A stretch of 64,000 bases of DNA from Centropus unirufus (Eukaryota > Chordata > Aves > Cuculiformes > Centropidae). The stretch spans positions 655,822 to 719,821 of the forward strand of contig VYZI01000242.1 in NCBI GenBank assembly GCA_013397695.1, read 5' to 3'. Each line of letters opens with the position of its first letter. Position 1 is the first letter of the stretch. The notes under the pieces were generated by a model. That model had not been told where the DNA came from. It saw nothing but the letters and a program-made list of their open reading frames with translations, and made no database searches. Shown here in pieces: positions 25,395-38,600 of this stretch. A program made the position numbers and the translations under genes.

Positions 25395-26273
25395 AGCAAG
25401 TTTGCAGATGCCAACGAGCTGAGTGGTGAAGGTTGACGCCCCTGAGGGATGGGATGCCATCCAGAGGGACCTTGACAAGCTGGCAAAGTGAGCTTGTGAA
25501 AACCTTATGAAGTTCAACAAGGCCAAGTTCAAGGTTCTGTACCTGGGTCAGGGCAACCCTCGGTATTGATACAGATTGGGGGATGAGAACATTGAGAGCG
25601 GCCCTACTGAGGAGGACGTCGGGGTTCTGGTGGGTGTGAAGCTAGACATCAGTCAGCAGCGTGTATTTGCATCCCCCAAGGACAGCCATATCCTGGGCCA
25701 CATCAAAAGAAGGGCGATCAGCAGGTCAAGGGAGGTGATTATGCCCTTCTACTTTGCTCTGATGAGACCACACCTGGAATAGTGTGTCCAGCTCTGGAGC
25801 CCTCAGCAGAGGAGGGATATGATGCATTGGAGTAGGTCCAGAAGAGGGCCACAAGGATGATAGGCCTTGAACAGCTAGCTCCCCTGCGAAGAGAGGCTGA
25901 GAGAATTGGGGTTGTTCTGCTGGCAGAGGTCTCTGAGACCTTATTGCATCCTTTCAGTATTTAACAGTTGCTTGTATGAAAGATGGGGAAAACTTCTAGC
26001 AGGGCCTGTTTGGGTAGGAGATGGGGTAGTGGTTTTAAACTAAAAGCGATAGTTTAGACTAGATATCAGGAAGGAATTGTTTTCACTGAGAGTGGTGAAA
26101 CACTAGAACGAGTTGCCTAGAGAGGTGGTAGATGCCACATCCCTGGAAACATTCAAGGTCAAGTTGGATGGTGCTTTAAGCAATCCAATCTGGTTGAAGT
26201 TGTCCCCGATCAGTAGATGGTGGTGGGATTAAATGACCTTCATGGTCCCTTCCAATACAATCCATTCTATGAT
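25395..26273 (+). repeat. CR1 LINE, 5'-truncated, with ORF2 C-terminal remnant
   Basis: About 880 bases of CR1 in the same orientation as TPK1. The left part corresponds to the end of the reverse-transcriptase ORF: AAGTTTGCAGATGCCAACGA, then a region encoding KFNKAKFKVLYLGQGNP (25509-25559), and later CCACACCTGGAATAGTGTGT, which carries a stop. The right part is the 3' UTR-like CR1 tail, with GGTTTTAAACTAAAAGCGAT, AGAGGTGGTAGATGCCACAT and CCTGGAAACATTCAAGGTCA. It ends CCATTCTATGATG at 26273, the typical octamer-type terminus. Most of ORF2, including the catalytic reverse-transcriptase motifs, is missing. The tail differs from those of the 19.6 and 40 kb copies, so it is a different CR1 subfamily. 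Confidence 0.93.
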
Positions 26274-28923
26274 GTCTGAAAATATTTACATCTTATCTGT
26301 AAATATTATGTCTACTGACACAAAGTACACAAATACAAAAAAGTAATAGGCATTGAAGCTGTGCGCCAAAGTGCTTAGTGTTTTAAATAAAAAAACCTCC
26401 AAGCTTAGAGTGGATTTAAGACTACCTGAACTGCAGACTTCAGGAAACACAATGGTGGTTTTAGCTTTATCAGTTAGTAGTTTAGGATGCAATATCCTGA
26501 AAGCAAGCTTGCTACTTTGAGCGTGAAACTTTTAACTACCGACACATTTCTTCTGGATGTAGCTGCAGTAACTCTGGGTTAGGGGTGATAACTCAAGTTT
26601 AAGTTTTGTTAGGTCTTGCTCTTGAATAATCTCCAGAGTTCTTAAAATTCTCTGAGAAAATCACTAGCTGCTTTGATGGAAACTGCTTACCGATTACACA
26701 TCGTGAAGCAAAATTTAAGGATTACACAGTTGATAGCTGCAAAGACAGCAGGTGGAAAAGAAAAAGGGCAAAAGCAATGAAGCAGCTAGTGATTTTGACA
26801 TTAAGAAAAGACATATGGAAAATTAACCCCTTTGCCAAACAGAACTGCCAGTAAGTTTCTAGACGGAATTCCCAGATGCCAGTGGGCCCTCAGAGAGAGA
26901 AAGGGAGCTGTCTATGGTGAGTGACACCTAAAGTGAAGACAGTCCAGCATCTCAGGACATTACAAAGTAGTCGGTGTAACACAGGTCTTGTTTTCGTTTC
27001 AGCAGCTGTTTAAAAAAGGAAAGGAATTTTCCTACATCCAGCAGATAGGCAAAGAGGCTGTATAGAAGAAGTAATAGAGATGTGATTTTATTTGTGTGCA
27101 CTGGAATCTGAAACACTCACATTTTCCCACTTTGTTTTTGTGATATTTGTTTACTCATATATGGATGTTAGTAAGGTGGGAAGAGGTTTAGTAAACAAGA
27201 AGCTATTTATTTATTCTTTTATGGGATTATTTTTTAATTCCTTAGTTAATCTTGAAGTGTGGGACAGCATAAAACAATAGTAGTTTTATTATTTAAATCT
27301 ACACACACACTTGTAGGTAGGACAATGACGGGAGGGTTTTTTCTGTATCTCCTACTAGCCATGCTCAACTTTAGTAGTAATTTTGAGAGGAACCAGCTTG
27401 TCCAGTGGAGAGATTGCAGATCTAACCATGTGCCACTGTTGTTTCTTCTGTGTCAGTATTTTTTTTAATCTTTTATTTATTTTATAGCAAGAAAGAAGTC
27501 TACCTAGAGAAGCTAAAAAAGCTCAAATGGAACTGAAGTACAATGTGTGAATTGTGTTCATAAACTTGTAAACAGGTCAGAAAATGTTGTATTTTATAAA
27601 TTTGGTGTTGAGAAGGTTACTTTTCAAGCTGGGGGGTTGGAGGTGGGTAGTAATTCAGTTGCAATTACTCCTCAAACCAGGTGTAAACTTCTTGGAAATA
27701 AGTCAGAGCTAGCTGCTTGTCTTATGTACTCCAGACCCAGCAGCATCTGGGTCAATTCAGTGCTGTTGCCCACCTGTGATGCCTCCTTTCAGAGTGTGAC
27801 CAGCAATCAGTATAATAATCAGACACTCTCCTCATATCAACCTGCTGCATATTTTAACAATAAAATCAAAACCCTTAAGGAAGTTGGTATGCAGGCTGTT
27901 CGAGCCAATCATATGAGCCAATATTTTTTGCCTAGAGATAGAAAGTAAGATCTTTGCAGTTGTTTATCTTTAACGGACTCAAGCTGTTATCCTGAGCTGG
28001 TGTTTTGCTGCCTGCCTGTTTTCTGTAAGATGTACTAAGATAAACCTCAGTATTCAGACTGTGTCATGCCTTGGTATGACATTTGCAAATTGTTGCAAAG
28101 GACATTATTTAAATTGCTTCAGGACACCAAGACTTTGCCTTCCCAAATCTTGCTAAATGTAGTTGTTTGCCACTTTTTGTGAAGGCAGATGATGTTGTCT
28201 TCTATTATCACATTTCTCTTAAACCTCCTTGATTTCCAGGCTCTGTGTCTATGTTAATAAGCAGTGCAGACCAGCAAAAGGAGGTTCTTATGGCTGAAAC
28301 ACTACATGGTTGCTGACGTTGACGCTTTACACGTTTCGGGTTGTTTTGTTTCAGAGTAGTCCCAGTCTGGGTCTGTGATTCTGTGGATGCCTGTGAGTTG
28401 GTAGAGTGCTGTAGGGGTACTCTTCTGAAGAACATCTTCCAGTTTAGCTTTGCCCAGAAGTAATGTGCTTTGCATGCTTCAGCTCACTGTAAATCAAAGC
28501 ACGGTATGTGAAGGCAGTCCACAGTGGGTTAGGTTTTGAGGGATTTTTTCTTTGTTTGGCTTAAAAAGAAAAGCCCAAAGAGATAAACATCATTTTTTTA
28601 CCTGCGATTCCTTGATTTCAACTCTAATGTTTTTGTCTTGCCCTCCACTACCCAATTCAAAGTTACCTTTATGTTGCTGATGTCTCTGGCAGATGTCTGT
28701 GTCTGACCTGAGTGCTCTTTAGCACCTGCCAGCTTTCTTTCTCACTCTTATTTAAATTCTCTAAAGCTTAATCCTTTTTGTTTGCCAGCAGTTTCAGTCC
28801 AGTTTGATAAAAGTTCTGTGGCCCCAGAACTTTTGATGCCACATTAAAACTTAGTGTTTAGTTTTCAGTCTTACTCAACCCACTCAAATGTGACAGTTTT
28901 GCTATGTAGCTATCCTTGCATTT

Positions 28924-29036
28924 AAAAAAAAAAGCAAAAAAAAGATCAAAAAAAATATTCTTTTATTTTTCTGATTAAAATCTAAAAAAAAAATGTAAAA
29001 AAAGCTTAAAAAAAATCTAAAAAAGTCTAAAAATCT
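28924..29036 (+). repeat. degenerate A-rich array of TCTAAAAAA-like units
   Basis: Runs of six to ten A are separated by short spacers (GC, GATC, TGT, GCTT, TCT, GTCT). The right half, 28979-29036, repeats a unit of the form TCTAAAAAAA five or six times with changing spacers. A T-rich interruption lies at 28957-28970. No LINE or SINE body is visible to its left, so it is not clearly a retroposon tail. The likely source is slippage of an old simple repeat. Confidence 0.65.
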
Positions 29037-32017
29037 AGCTGAGTGAAAAAACATATTAGCCAACTTTTGGAGTATCATCCGTGCTAAGGCATAACCAAAT
29101 GAAGTGATTCTATTTATTACTTAAATGTCCTTCCACTGAGTGACCATATAAATCTTCTGGTGCATTTCAGCTTCTCTAGATATGCACTAATTATCTTGGC
29201 AAGTGCTTTTCAGGTAGGTAACAAGGGTCTTGTGACTATTTAAAAATAAAATAAAGCCTATAAATTGAATTAATGTCATTGTGGACAAATGTTTCATTAG
29301 AGTGATACCAGATTAGAGAGGGAACTTCTACCCTTCCCTTCCCAAAGAAATCTGAAGTGCCCTTTTTATTTTCTGATGACAAAAACATACTATTTTCCCC
29401 CAGCAGTCAAGGTGAATTATGCTCTAAAACAGCATATGTTTCTCTTGAGGGTGTTTTTGAAGTCTGATGTGCCTGATATTTCTTGGCTGTATTGACTGAG
29501 CAACATACTCCAGACCAAAGTTTGAAGCTCTGTATTTGCCTTCCATTTTGTTTTCTTTCTGGAAGCCTCCAAAAAACTTAATAACAAATGGATGGTTTGT
29601 CTCCAGAGATTCTGTTTATCCTTTAAGCTGCTTGTCTGCTTTCATCCTGCCACCATGCTTGTTCTGCCTTGTAGCCAGAATGCATGTTGCCAATTATATG
29701 TTCAGCCCTCCTAAAGGGCCACACAGGGGTTGTTGACTATTAACAACTATTAACAGAGGTGTCCTTTGAAAGGCTATAACTGCTATGGTGATTGCCAGCT
29801 GCCTGTCACACGTCTGTTCCTGTCCTAATCTTCACTGTAGGGTTTTCGTGTTTGTTTTAAATGAGGTGATCCCTCCTTGCTCAGTGTTTGTCCAGCCTTG
29901 GACACTGCAGTTCAGAGGCTTCCTGATGGTGGTTCCATGCCCTTGACTCTTAGGAGTGATGTAATACAGCCAGCAGCACCTCATGAACCCATACAGGAAT
30001 GAGAGGTGGGAATGTTTCCCACCTGGGTAGTCTATCATGGAACAATCTGAACCATGTCCAAAAGCCTCCTTAAACAACTATAGAAGTCGTTGGGTTTTTA
30101 TCTAGAGGTTGAAATGATGCTGTCCTTCCAGTGAACCATTGCAGGTTTCTCTACAGTTTTTCAGAAATTGTGGTCATTAAGAAGTAAATTTAGAAGTCTT
30201 TCCATAGTAAAACAGAGCTATTGGAGGTGAGGGAAGGGAGTGAGACCCATATCAGAAAAATCTTTCAACAAAGCATTGTATCTTGATCTTCTCGTTTGCT
30301 AGAAACTCTGTTGCGTAGCAGTCTGTGTTTACTCTGATTCTGGAATGGGGCCCTCTGCAAATCCTCTGTGTGTGCATGAGTGTCTGCATGTGGGCTGCTA
30401 ATTTCAGCCAAAAATATTTATTGCTGCCTGTCTAAAAGACTCGGGTTATGCATGGTGCTTGATGATGGCCAAGGAGAAAGAGACACAGCCCAGCCAGCAG
30501 CTGCAGCAGGGATATCTGCAACATCTGCAGCTGCAAACACAAGGCTTTAGTATCAGCAAGCAAGACCACTTCAGCTTGCTAAGAAGTGATGAAAATAAAT
30601 TAATTCTATGGCTCATTTTTGAGGGGAGGGTGTGCACATGCATGTATTCAAGAAAGAGGAAAACTTGACATTAGATTCAAGAAGACCATCATACAATTAT
30701 TCAAACTATTTTCCCTAAGGCAGGCAGAGGTGTGGACAAGTGGACAGACAGATATGTTCACAGAGACCTACCTATAGTTGGTTTTATAAAATGAAGATGA
30801 ATGACTGTTCACATAAATATTTCTAAATTCATCTATGCCATATGAACTTTGGTTAAAATGTTAATAAGTATAGAGTAAAGCTGAGAAAAATAATATACCT
30901 GTATGTACTCCATTTCATTCATCATAATTTGTAATTTATATTGAGGAGGTGAATGTCTAGCGCTTGAGGATCCAAACTCAACATTAGTAAATAGAGAGAC
31001 TTAATTTTCAGATGATACCAAGTGTTTACTGTTGAAAATTTGACAGCCACCTTTCCCCCCTGCCCAGTTCCTAGAACAAGAGCTCGATTTGTCTGTAACC
31101 AGACAAAAATACAAATTCTTTCTGTACTATGTGTAAGCCTTGGAGATTTGTTGAAAGATAGTGTATTTTCTATTAGCGGAAAAGTACTCCTGGTGCACAA
31201 AATTCCACAACCTTGCTTCTGGTAATGTTTTGAGGAAAGCAATAGGGTTTTCATTCTGAAATCTTAGATGGCTTCAATGCAGTTCTCTCCTGGTACTAGC
31301 CCAAAGGTATCTTGCTTCTTGGAACAGAAGCAGTAATGAAATCATGTGAGTTCTCTCCAAGAGGGAGAGGTAGCTAGAGAACATTGGGAAGGAAGAAAAT
31401 CTAGTATTCAAGAGTAATGCTTTTAACACCATAAAAGACACTTATGTGTTATTTAATGAGAGGCATCAATTTTTAGTTCTCCTGAAGTTTATTACTACTT
31501 TAAATAGCTTGAAATTAATTGTTTAGCTTTTAGATTTTTCAAGGATTTGGCCATATGTTTTCTTTCTAGCTTGTCTTTGTTTCCTTTTGATACTTCTGTG
31601 ATGGAAAACCTAATTTGATACCAATATCTCATTACTACAGGCTGCAAATTGATTTGACCTAGCAAGTTTCTATTTTATAGGAGGGTTGAGCTCCTTTTCC
31701 AGAAGATGGGTTCTGCCTTGTTATTCTGTGAGACAGACTGAATTTCTTTTTATTTACAACACGTACAGTATGTGGGAGTCAAAGGGCCTAAGGAGACAGT
31801 ATTACCTGTTCCAGCCTTTCTGCATTTGGCAGGGTGAGCTCTGTATAGCTTTTACAGCAATCTGTCATTCTGTTGATCCTTATTTTATTTTTCTATGTCA
31901 GGGCTTTTCTTCTTACGTTATATTACTCTGTGTTTGGTATAGTGTTACTTGTTCAACAGTAGTTCCTTGCTTCATGGGTTTGAATTCTCTTTTATATGCA
32001 AACAGTAAATAGAAAAG

Positions 32018-32140
32018 ATCTCATAAAATAGAGAAGTTCAGGTGGAATAGACCTACAATGACCATCTGGTCCAACTGCCTCACCACTTTGGGGCGGACCA
32101 AAAGTTGAAGCACATTAAGGACACATTCAAGTACCTGTCT
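32018..32140 (-). repeat. CR1 3'-end fragment
   Basis: The block TCATAAAATAGAGAAGTTCA followed by GGAATAGACC, CAATGACCATCTGGTCCAAC and GGGGCGGACC resembles the reversed CR1 3' terminus 'tcatagaatcatagaat...ggaagggacc...gatcatctagtccaac'. Divergence is high. It lies immediately left of another CR1-like stretch (32270-32600), and the two may be parts of one broken insertion or a cluster. Confidence 0.5.
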
Positions 32141-32269
32141 CTTCACACTGAGCTTGCATCAAAATGTTGAGATTGAGCAGGTCACAGGGTGACTGTGAAC
32201 CATAGATATGATAAAGGCCAATGCATTCCTGTTTGGAATCAGGAAAGATATTTACATAGGAAGGGCAAG

Positions 32270-32600
32270 TGTTAGGCAAAAGTCTCCTGTGTTCCAGGAG
32301 GACTTCCCTGTTCAGCCAAGCTGGTCTCTGTCTTCCAACACAACAGGATTGTGTGCTCCTATTCTTTTCAAAGGTTCTTAAAACCTGACCAGCACTTGTG
32401 GACCCCTAAGCCCTCAAAAGCAGTCTTCTATGGGACATAGTCAACTGGCTCCCTGAGTAGCTTAATTTTTTTTCTCTTGCAATCCAGGAAAGCAACTCTG
32501 CTGAAATTTTTCCTCTGTACACCAGAATTTTTTAACTCCACCATGTCATGCTACAGCTGAGTGTGTCAGCATGTTGAATGAATTCTGAATACTCATTTGA
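32270..32600 (-). repeat. diverged avian LINE-like repeat, probably CR1-related
   Basis: GTTCAGCCAAGCTGGTCTCT, then a segment reading TATGGGACATAGTCAACTGG and CTCCCTGAGTAGCTTAATTT, then GGAAAGCAACTCTGCTGAAA, follow the same order as an interspersed sequence I recall in many avian introns ('ccatgggatcc...actagttccctgaacaggcc...ttgctgacacc'). I believe that family is CR1-derived, but its assignment and the strand are uncertain. No frame is open for long. Confidence 0.4.
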
Positions 32601-35600
32601 AGGATACAAGAGGTCCTCCTTGTAGGTCTAAGGAAGTCAGATGGTAAATGTCACATGGGGATTTTGTTCTTTGTCTGCTACCCAATAAAATTTCTTCTAC
32701 ATTTCAGTGGTATTTTAAATATACCAGTATAATTCTTTAGGGATGGCCCCTCAGAATTATAACTGTGATGACAAATGGGGTGCTGGAAAGATGCATTTAG
32801 CTTTCAGAACTTCAGAGTCATAAGAAAAGGTGCTAGCCTGGCTGCACTTGTTTATGGTAAGAAATCACTGTCAAAGATTTAGCACTGACATTGGCCTACT
32901 TTGAATTATTTTAGGGTGCTTGTGAATATTCCTTTGTATTCTGAGGACCAAATCTGTCACTGATGACGCTGATGACTTGGGTGCAGTTTCCGCTGAAATG
33001 AAGGGAATTGGAGATATATCAGTTATGAAGAGGCTGTTGCAAATAAACTTCACACCCTTTCCAAGTGTGATCCGTAAAGGAGACAAAATTCAGAGTAGTG
33101 CAGTATTCTGTTTCCCCACCATATGCTCCAAGGAAAAAAAGTGGATTATTGTGTGGACTGGAATCTCCAAGATGAAGAGAAGATGGGGGTCAAAAAGAAA
33201 AGAAGAGAAAAAATGTTACATTTTTAAATGGCCAGCTTGAAGTTTCTTTAATTGTATTTGTTCTTCCTGACCTGAGCAACATGTCTTTGAATTTCATGAG
33301 TGTAGAGAGAAGCAGTCAAAACACTTCTGCAAAGCCTGCTCCTATAAAGTAGGAGCTGTTTTCTTGTCTACTGATGGATTCTTATCCCAGGTCAATGATA
33401 TTTTTATAAGAATGGCAAATTATTCCTTCCTTTAACAGAGACCAAGAAGGGGTGCTGAAATTTCTTTCAGAAGTTCATTATTCACTTAGCCTCAAGCCTT
33501 TCTCTTTCTCACCTAGAGCTATGTGGAAGTAACAGTCAGAAATGAAAGAGAGAAAAAGAGCATGTTAAATTACCCTACCCAATGCAAAGCACTCTGCACC
33601 AAAGAAATTATAGAGGCCAGATTTTTATGAAGGCCTAATCCTAACACATAGCCCCCAGATATGAAGCCAGTTCTACTAAAAGCATGTTGACATAGAAGAG
33701 AATTTGTGGGCTCATCATTTGCTGCACTGTATAGCACATAAAAAAGCAAGAGCATGACATGTATGTAGTCTGAGGAGTACCAGAAACTGTAAGATGATGT
33801 TGATCACCAGCCTACTGCTTATTCTTCTCACTGATGTGGTAGCAAAGATTTCCAAGTGACATTTTTCAGGAGAGCTGTGGAAATTTGCCAGTCTGTCTGC
33901 GAAGATGTCTGAGAACAGATAAACATATTTAAATCTTAGGGGGAGATTCGCAAAGGCAGCTGCTACAACAGCCAGCCAAGATTCAGATGGTCAGTAGTTG
34001 ATGAAAGGAAAAATTAACCAATTAATCTTTTTCCATTGCATAGAACGATAGGTTCCTTTGCAGGACGGACTGTGAAGAGCTATGCAAAAGGGAAGACAGG
34101 TTAGTTGTAACAGGGAAGAGAAAGCAAGATGCATAGAGAAAACAACCTGATCAAGGTAACTCAAGCAAGAAAAAAAAAGTCAAATATTGTCGTACAGTAT
34201 ACATTAGTAAATATTGATATGCAGTAGATTTGGTAACCATACATTCTTTGTTGTGTGGCAACAGAGCCTATGCACTTACAAAAAATCATAAAGAAAAAAA
34301 AAGCCTAGCACTATTTACCTACACAAAAATTCTGTGTATTCTTACATAGCTTAGAGGTGCCTTCCAGCAATACATATTCAGCACCATGAGGAAGAAATTG
34401 TTTCTTGCTGCAAATTAGATGAACAATAGGCTGCCTTTGAAATTAACTCCCACGTTTCTCTAATACCAAGGAAAATAAGAGAATGTAGTCTAGGCAGTAG
34501 AAATCCTCTGGACTATTCCCCTGTATATGCGCACAAAAAAGAAAGAGCAGCGGCGCTAAATGTATTATGAACTGGTGGATGGTGAGACAGATTATGCTGT
34601 AATTTTCATCACTTAGGAATTATAGAATATTAGTAAAGGCCCCCCTAGATTGACAATTTAACTGCAACATTGCATAATGATTACACAGGCAATATGAAAT
34701 CTTCAGGAACTTGTCTACTTTTCACTCTTGTCTGCAATCTATTATACTCTGTAGTCTCATAAATGGATATAAAGAAAATGGCTCTGATTTTTTTAAGACA
34801 TCACTAAAAATGCTAATTAAACCTATAATGATGGGCCTGCTGAGGATAGGGCATCAAATGCATACGCTCAAGGATAAAATGTCACACTGGGCCAGTGTAA
34901 GGCTTGCTTGATTTTAGAGAAGGACCAGCCGGTTCTTGATGGTTTAGTTTCACGCTGCATTTGTGGTGTATTTTACATTGATTTATGGGAGACTGAAGAA
35001 AATGTTGTTGATTGTCATTTGTGAGTGGGAAGTTTAAACAGAATGAGTTTTTCTTCAGGGTAGCATTCAGAGTAGAACAAGAATTAGTATTTATGGCATT
35101 TGTCAATCTTTAAGATATGGCTGTGAAAAGAAATTAAACCACCCAAATTCCCTTTTAAAGTAGCTATAGTATTCTCAGATATCTTATTTCTTGATAAAGT
35201 GTTTTCATCACTTCATTTGTGTGTGTGTATGAGCAGTGTCTATGCTGCTGCTGGTTTTAACTGCTTGTAGTCTCCAGAGAGACTTCCACATTTTTTACAC
35301 ACATGGTCACTGTTTTCTTGTCAGTGACGTAGAAGACAGAGAGATGTTCTACTTGCTCATGCTGCAGCAGGTGATGGGCAAGCAAGGGATGCGCCTACCA
35401 TGCTCAGTAAAACATGTCATCGCTCTTACAGGAGAAGTGTACTCTCAGGAGGGTTTTACTAGACTTACAGAAAAAAGTTCATGTGCAAATGTGTGAAACT
35501 CTGGAATCATTTGCTCTTTGTGGATAATTTGTACATTAGATATACAGTAGCAACCACTTAAACATATAACCTCAGGGTATAGTAAATCTTTTTGGTTTAG

Positions 35601-38600
35601 TGGCACTTACCTCTGCAGGGATTTCTTTCTATACCTTTGTCATAAATTGGTTTGAAGCAGATGTGTTCATTAATTGGGTCTAATAATTAATATAATTTAT
35701 TCTCTCTCTGCTGCCTGGGATTTTACACGCTATAGAGTCGTTGTTTTATGAAGTGCTCCCCTTGAAGGGTAGGCTTGGTGGGGCTCTGTCTTGCAAATAA
35801 CTGATATACTGAATACCCATCTCAGCCCAAAATCACTACAAGCATTTGATAGAAAGGATGGGCAGGATTTGATCCAATATTTCTTAGTATTGTTTTGAAG
35901 TCGAATAAATCTGCTGATATTTCCATGAGTTTTAGCAGCCACTGATGTGATATACAAGAACTTAAAAAAAACTGAATTTTCACTGGAAGTGTGGATTTTT
36001 TTGTTTTCAACAGCAAAAAGGAGAAAAAAAACAAAGCTTGGCTGGCTCAAATAACTTTTTTTTAGTAGCATTCATCTAATAACAACTTGGCACCATGTGA
36101 ATTTGTTTGAAAAGACAATTGATGATATTTTAGGATTCTAACAAAATAGTTCTTAAATACATCCTTTTAGAAAACTTTGCTATATTTATCATGCTTAGAA
36201 TCTCAGACTTTTATTATTGTTAAGTTCTTACACAACTAATGATTAGTAGAATTTTTTGTGGAACTTTGTTTTTGCTTTATTGCCAATCGTGATATTTGAT
36301 TTTAACATAAATGTTTTTAGCTTAGTTTCATCCTTGTTCCTTTCTTCCTGCCCTCTGCAGCATTCCTAGGCAATTGTGTTTATTTTCAGCCATTCCCTGA
36401 GATTTTACCTATATACCATTTTCTGCACCCAGGTGTTTATGTACCAAAACAGATAGTGATTTTTGCCTTTTCCCTGGGTAACACTATGACATCTGTATTT
36501 AGCTTTTTGCTGCTATTGTTGTTTTGAAGTGTGTGCTGCCATCTATGGAGTAATCGTTGAAATAAAGGTCATGTAAAAAGAGATTATCTCAAAAGATTAT
36601 GAAAAACAAGGTCCACCAAGTGGGGGAGTTATCATAGGGCAGTTGGCCAGATCTGAAGAAATCTTCTTTCTCTGTAGTCCGGGGTCTCACAGCAAGCACA
36701 AATGACAGTATACAAATGAGAAAATCAGTGACTTCTATGAGTTATTTGGTACGTTATTAATACAGGACAAACTATTAGCGCTGCCTGAAAATTAGTATAA
36801 GGGTTGCTTTTTTCTCTATTCTGTCGCTTGTTCCTTTTCTTTCCCCATTAATTTTCACATATCCTTGTACTTCAGCAGTTTCAAAGATGTTTATTATATA
36901 TTTTTAATCTGTTTTTCAAAGCTTAATTTTAATTCTGTATTCTTTCCCAGCATCTTGTTAACTGGCGTCATGTCTCTCCTCTGTGTCTTGCTTTGACCTA
37001 CTAAGTTCCAGATTTCTCTCCTTCAGAATGCAGTGCTGAAGATCAGTCCTCATTCTCTCTCTCTGTCATAACATTTTGTCACTTGATATCTATTTTAGAC
37101 TATACATTTATTGCAATACACTTATTCAGGTTGGCCTGGAGAGCACTTAGAGAAGTAATTTTCTCTATACTTTTATGAAGTGCCTATGGGGTATCTGTGC
37201 ATGCATAGAAGCTGTCAGCTTTTATCTAGATACTGTTCATATGCTTTTCAGTTTGCAAATTTTTGACTGAGGATTTTTGTGAATTACAACCCTGGATAGG
37301 ATTTGATAGGTATATGAGTTCCTGGCAATCAGTCTCCTATTCATTTGAATTAGGAGACATGACAGTGAAGAAGGATGTCTTCAAATCTTTCCTTAGCAAA
37401 AACAGTGTTGGTGCGGTGGTAAATTTAACCACTATTGCTTAAATTCTTAAATCTTAAAATGCAAGATATCAGAATCAAAGGGAAAAGTTTAACCTATATG
37501 GACGAAGCATTCTTGAAAATATCTTCTGACATTTTCTTCTTATTGCTGAACTTAGAAATTGATCTTATTTCCCAGCATCAGAGACAAAATGAAGGAAAAA
37601 AAATCAATGCTGAAGATTGATCAATGTTTTTCAAAACTGACTTAATAAGATAAGGATCAATGCAGCTGTATTTTTTGCCATTTTTTTATTACCGGTATCA
37701 TTCAAACATGGTAACATTTGATTCTTAAGTTAAAAGTTGCTTTTTTTGTTACCTCCTACAGAGGCAAAACGACTTAATAAGGAGGCATTTATTTAGTCAA
37801 CCTTTGCTTTTCACTTTAATCTGAATTTTGGGTCTTCAAGTTCTGCAGAAACATAACAGTGTAATATTTTAAGTACTAGTATATAATTGTTCCTTTAATC
37901 ACAGAGACTTAAATAGCACAAATTATCACTTGTATTTGTAAATTGCAATCTCTGATCCTCCTTTCCTCCTGCAAATAGCAGTTCCATCTTGCTTGGTTGA
38001 AAAAATCCATACTTGAAAATTTGATGAAAAGCTTGAGCAACTAATTTCCCCCATGGCAGGCTCACAGTGCTCCGAGTTTAGAGCCAACACATTGGCTGAT
38101 TAATCTTTTGTTGGCAAAAAATGAGTGGGTGATTTGGGTTTTTTCATTTGTTTGTTTTGGGTTTTTTTTTTCCAACAATCAACTCCCTTTTCTGTCCCAG
38201 TTAATTTTAAGATCCCTTCCTGATTTATTTGAAGAAAATTCTTTAAATCTGTTCTGTGTAGTGAAAAAATTGCCAAACCATGGGTTTGGCTTAAAACTTG
38301 AGAGGTTTTTTTAAGTAATTTGTATTTTAGTATTTCTGTTCCTCTTTACTTGCTGCCGTGAATCTAGTCATTTGAAATTTCTAGCCATTTTGAAATTTCA
38401 CTTACCAACTTAGGACTAGAAAATGTCCTTATAGGAAAGAAAGTCAAGATTCTCTTGCAATCACTGGGACATGTGAACTGGGATTTTAGGGAAGCATTAG
38501 GCATTGAGAGACTCCTGATAAAATGCTGGGTATTGGCAAGCCTCTGGTAATGGCATCTTTTGTTTTAAAAATTTATTTCATGAGCACAGAAAGACAGATT

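Noticed and set aside
27300..27312. Short (CA)n stretch
   Set aside because: Only about five units; too short to list as a microsatellite.
27547..27948. 133-codon plus-strand open frame
   Set aside because: No family recognised, no splice or promoter context, and ordinary composition; chance is sufficient.
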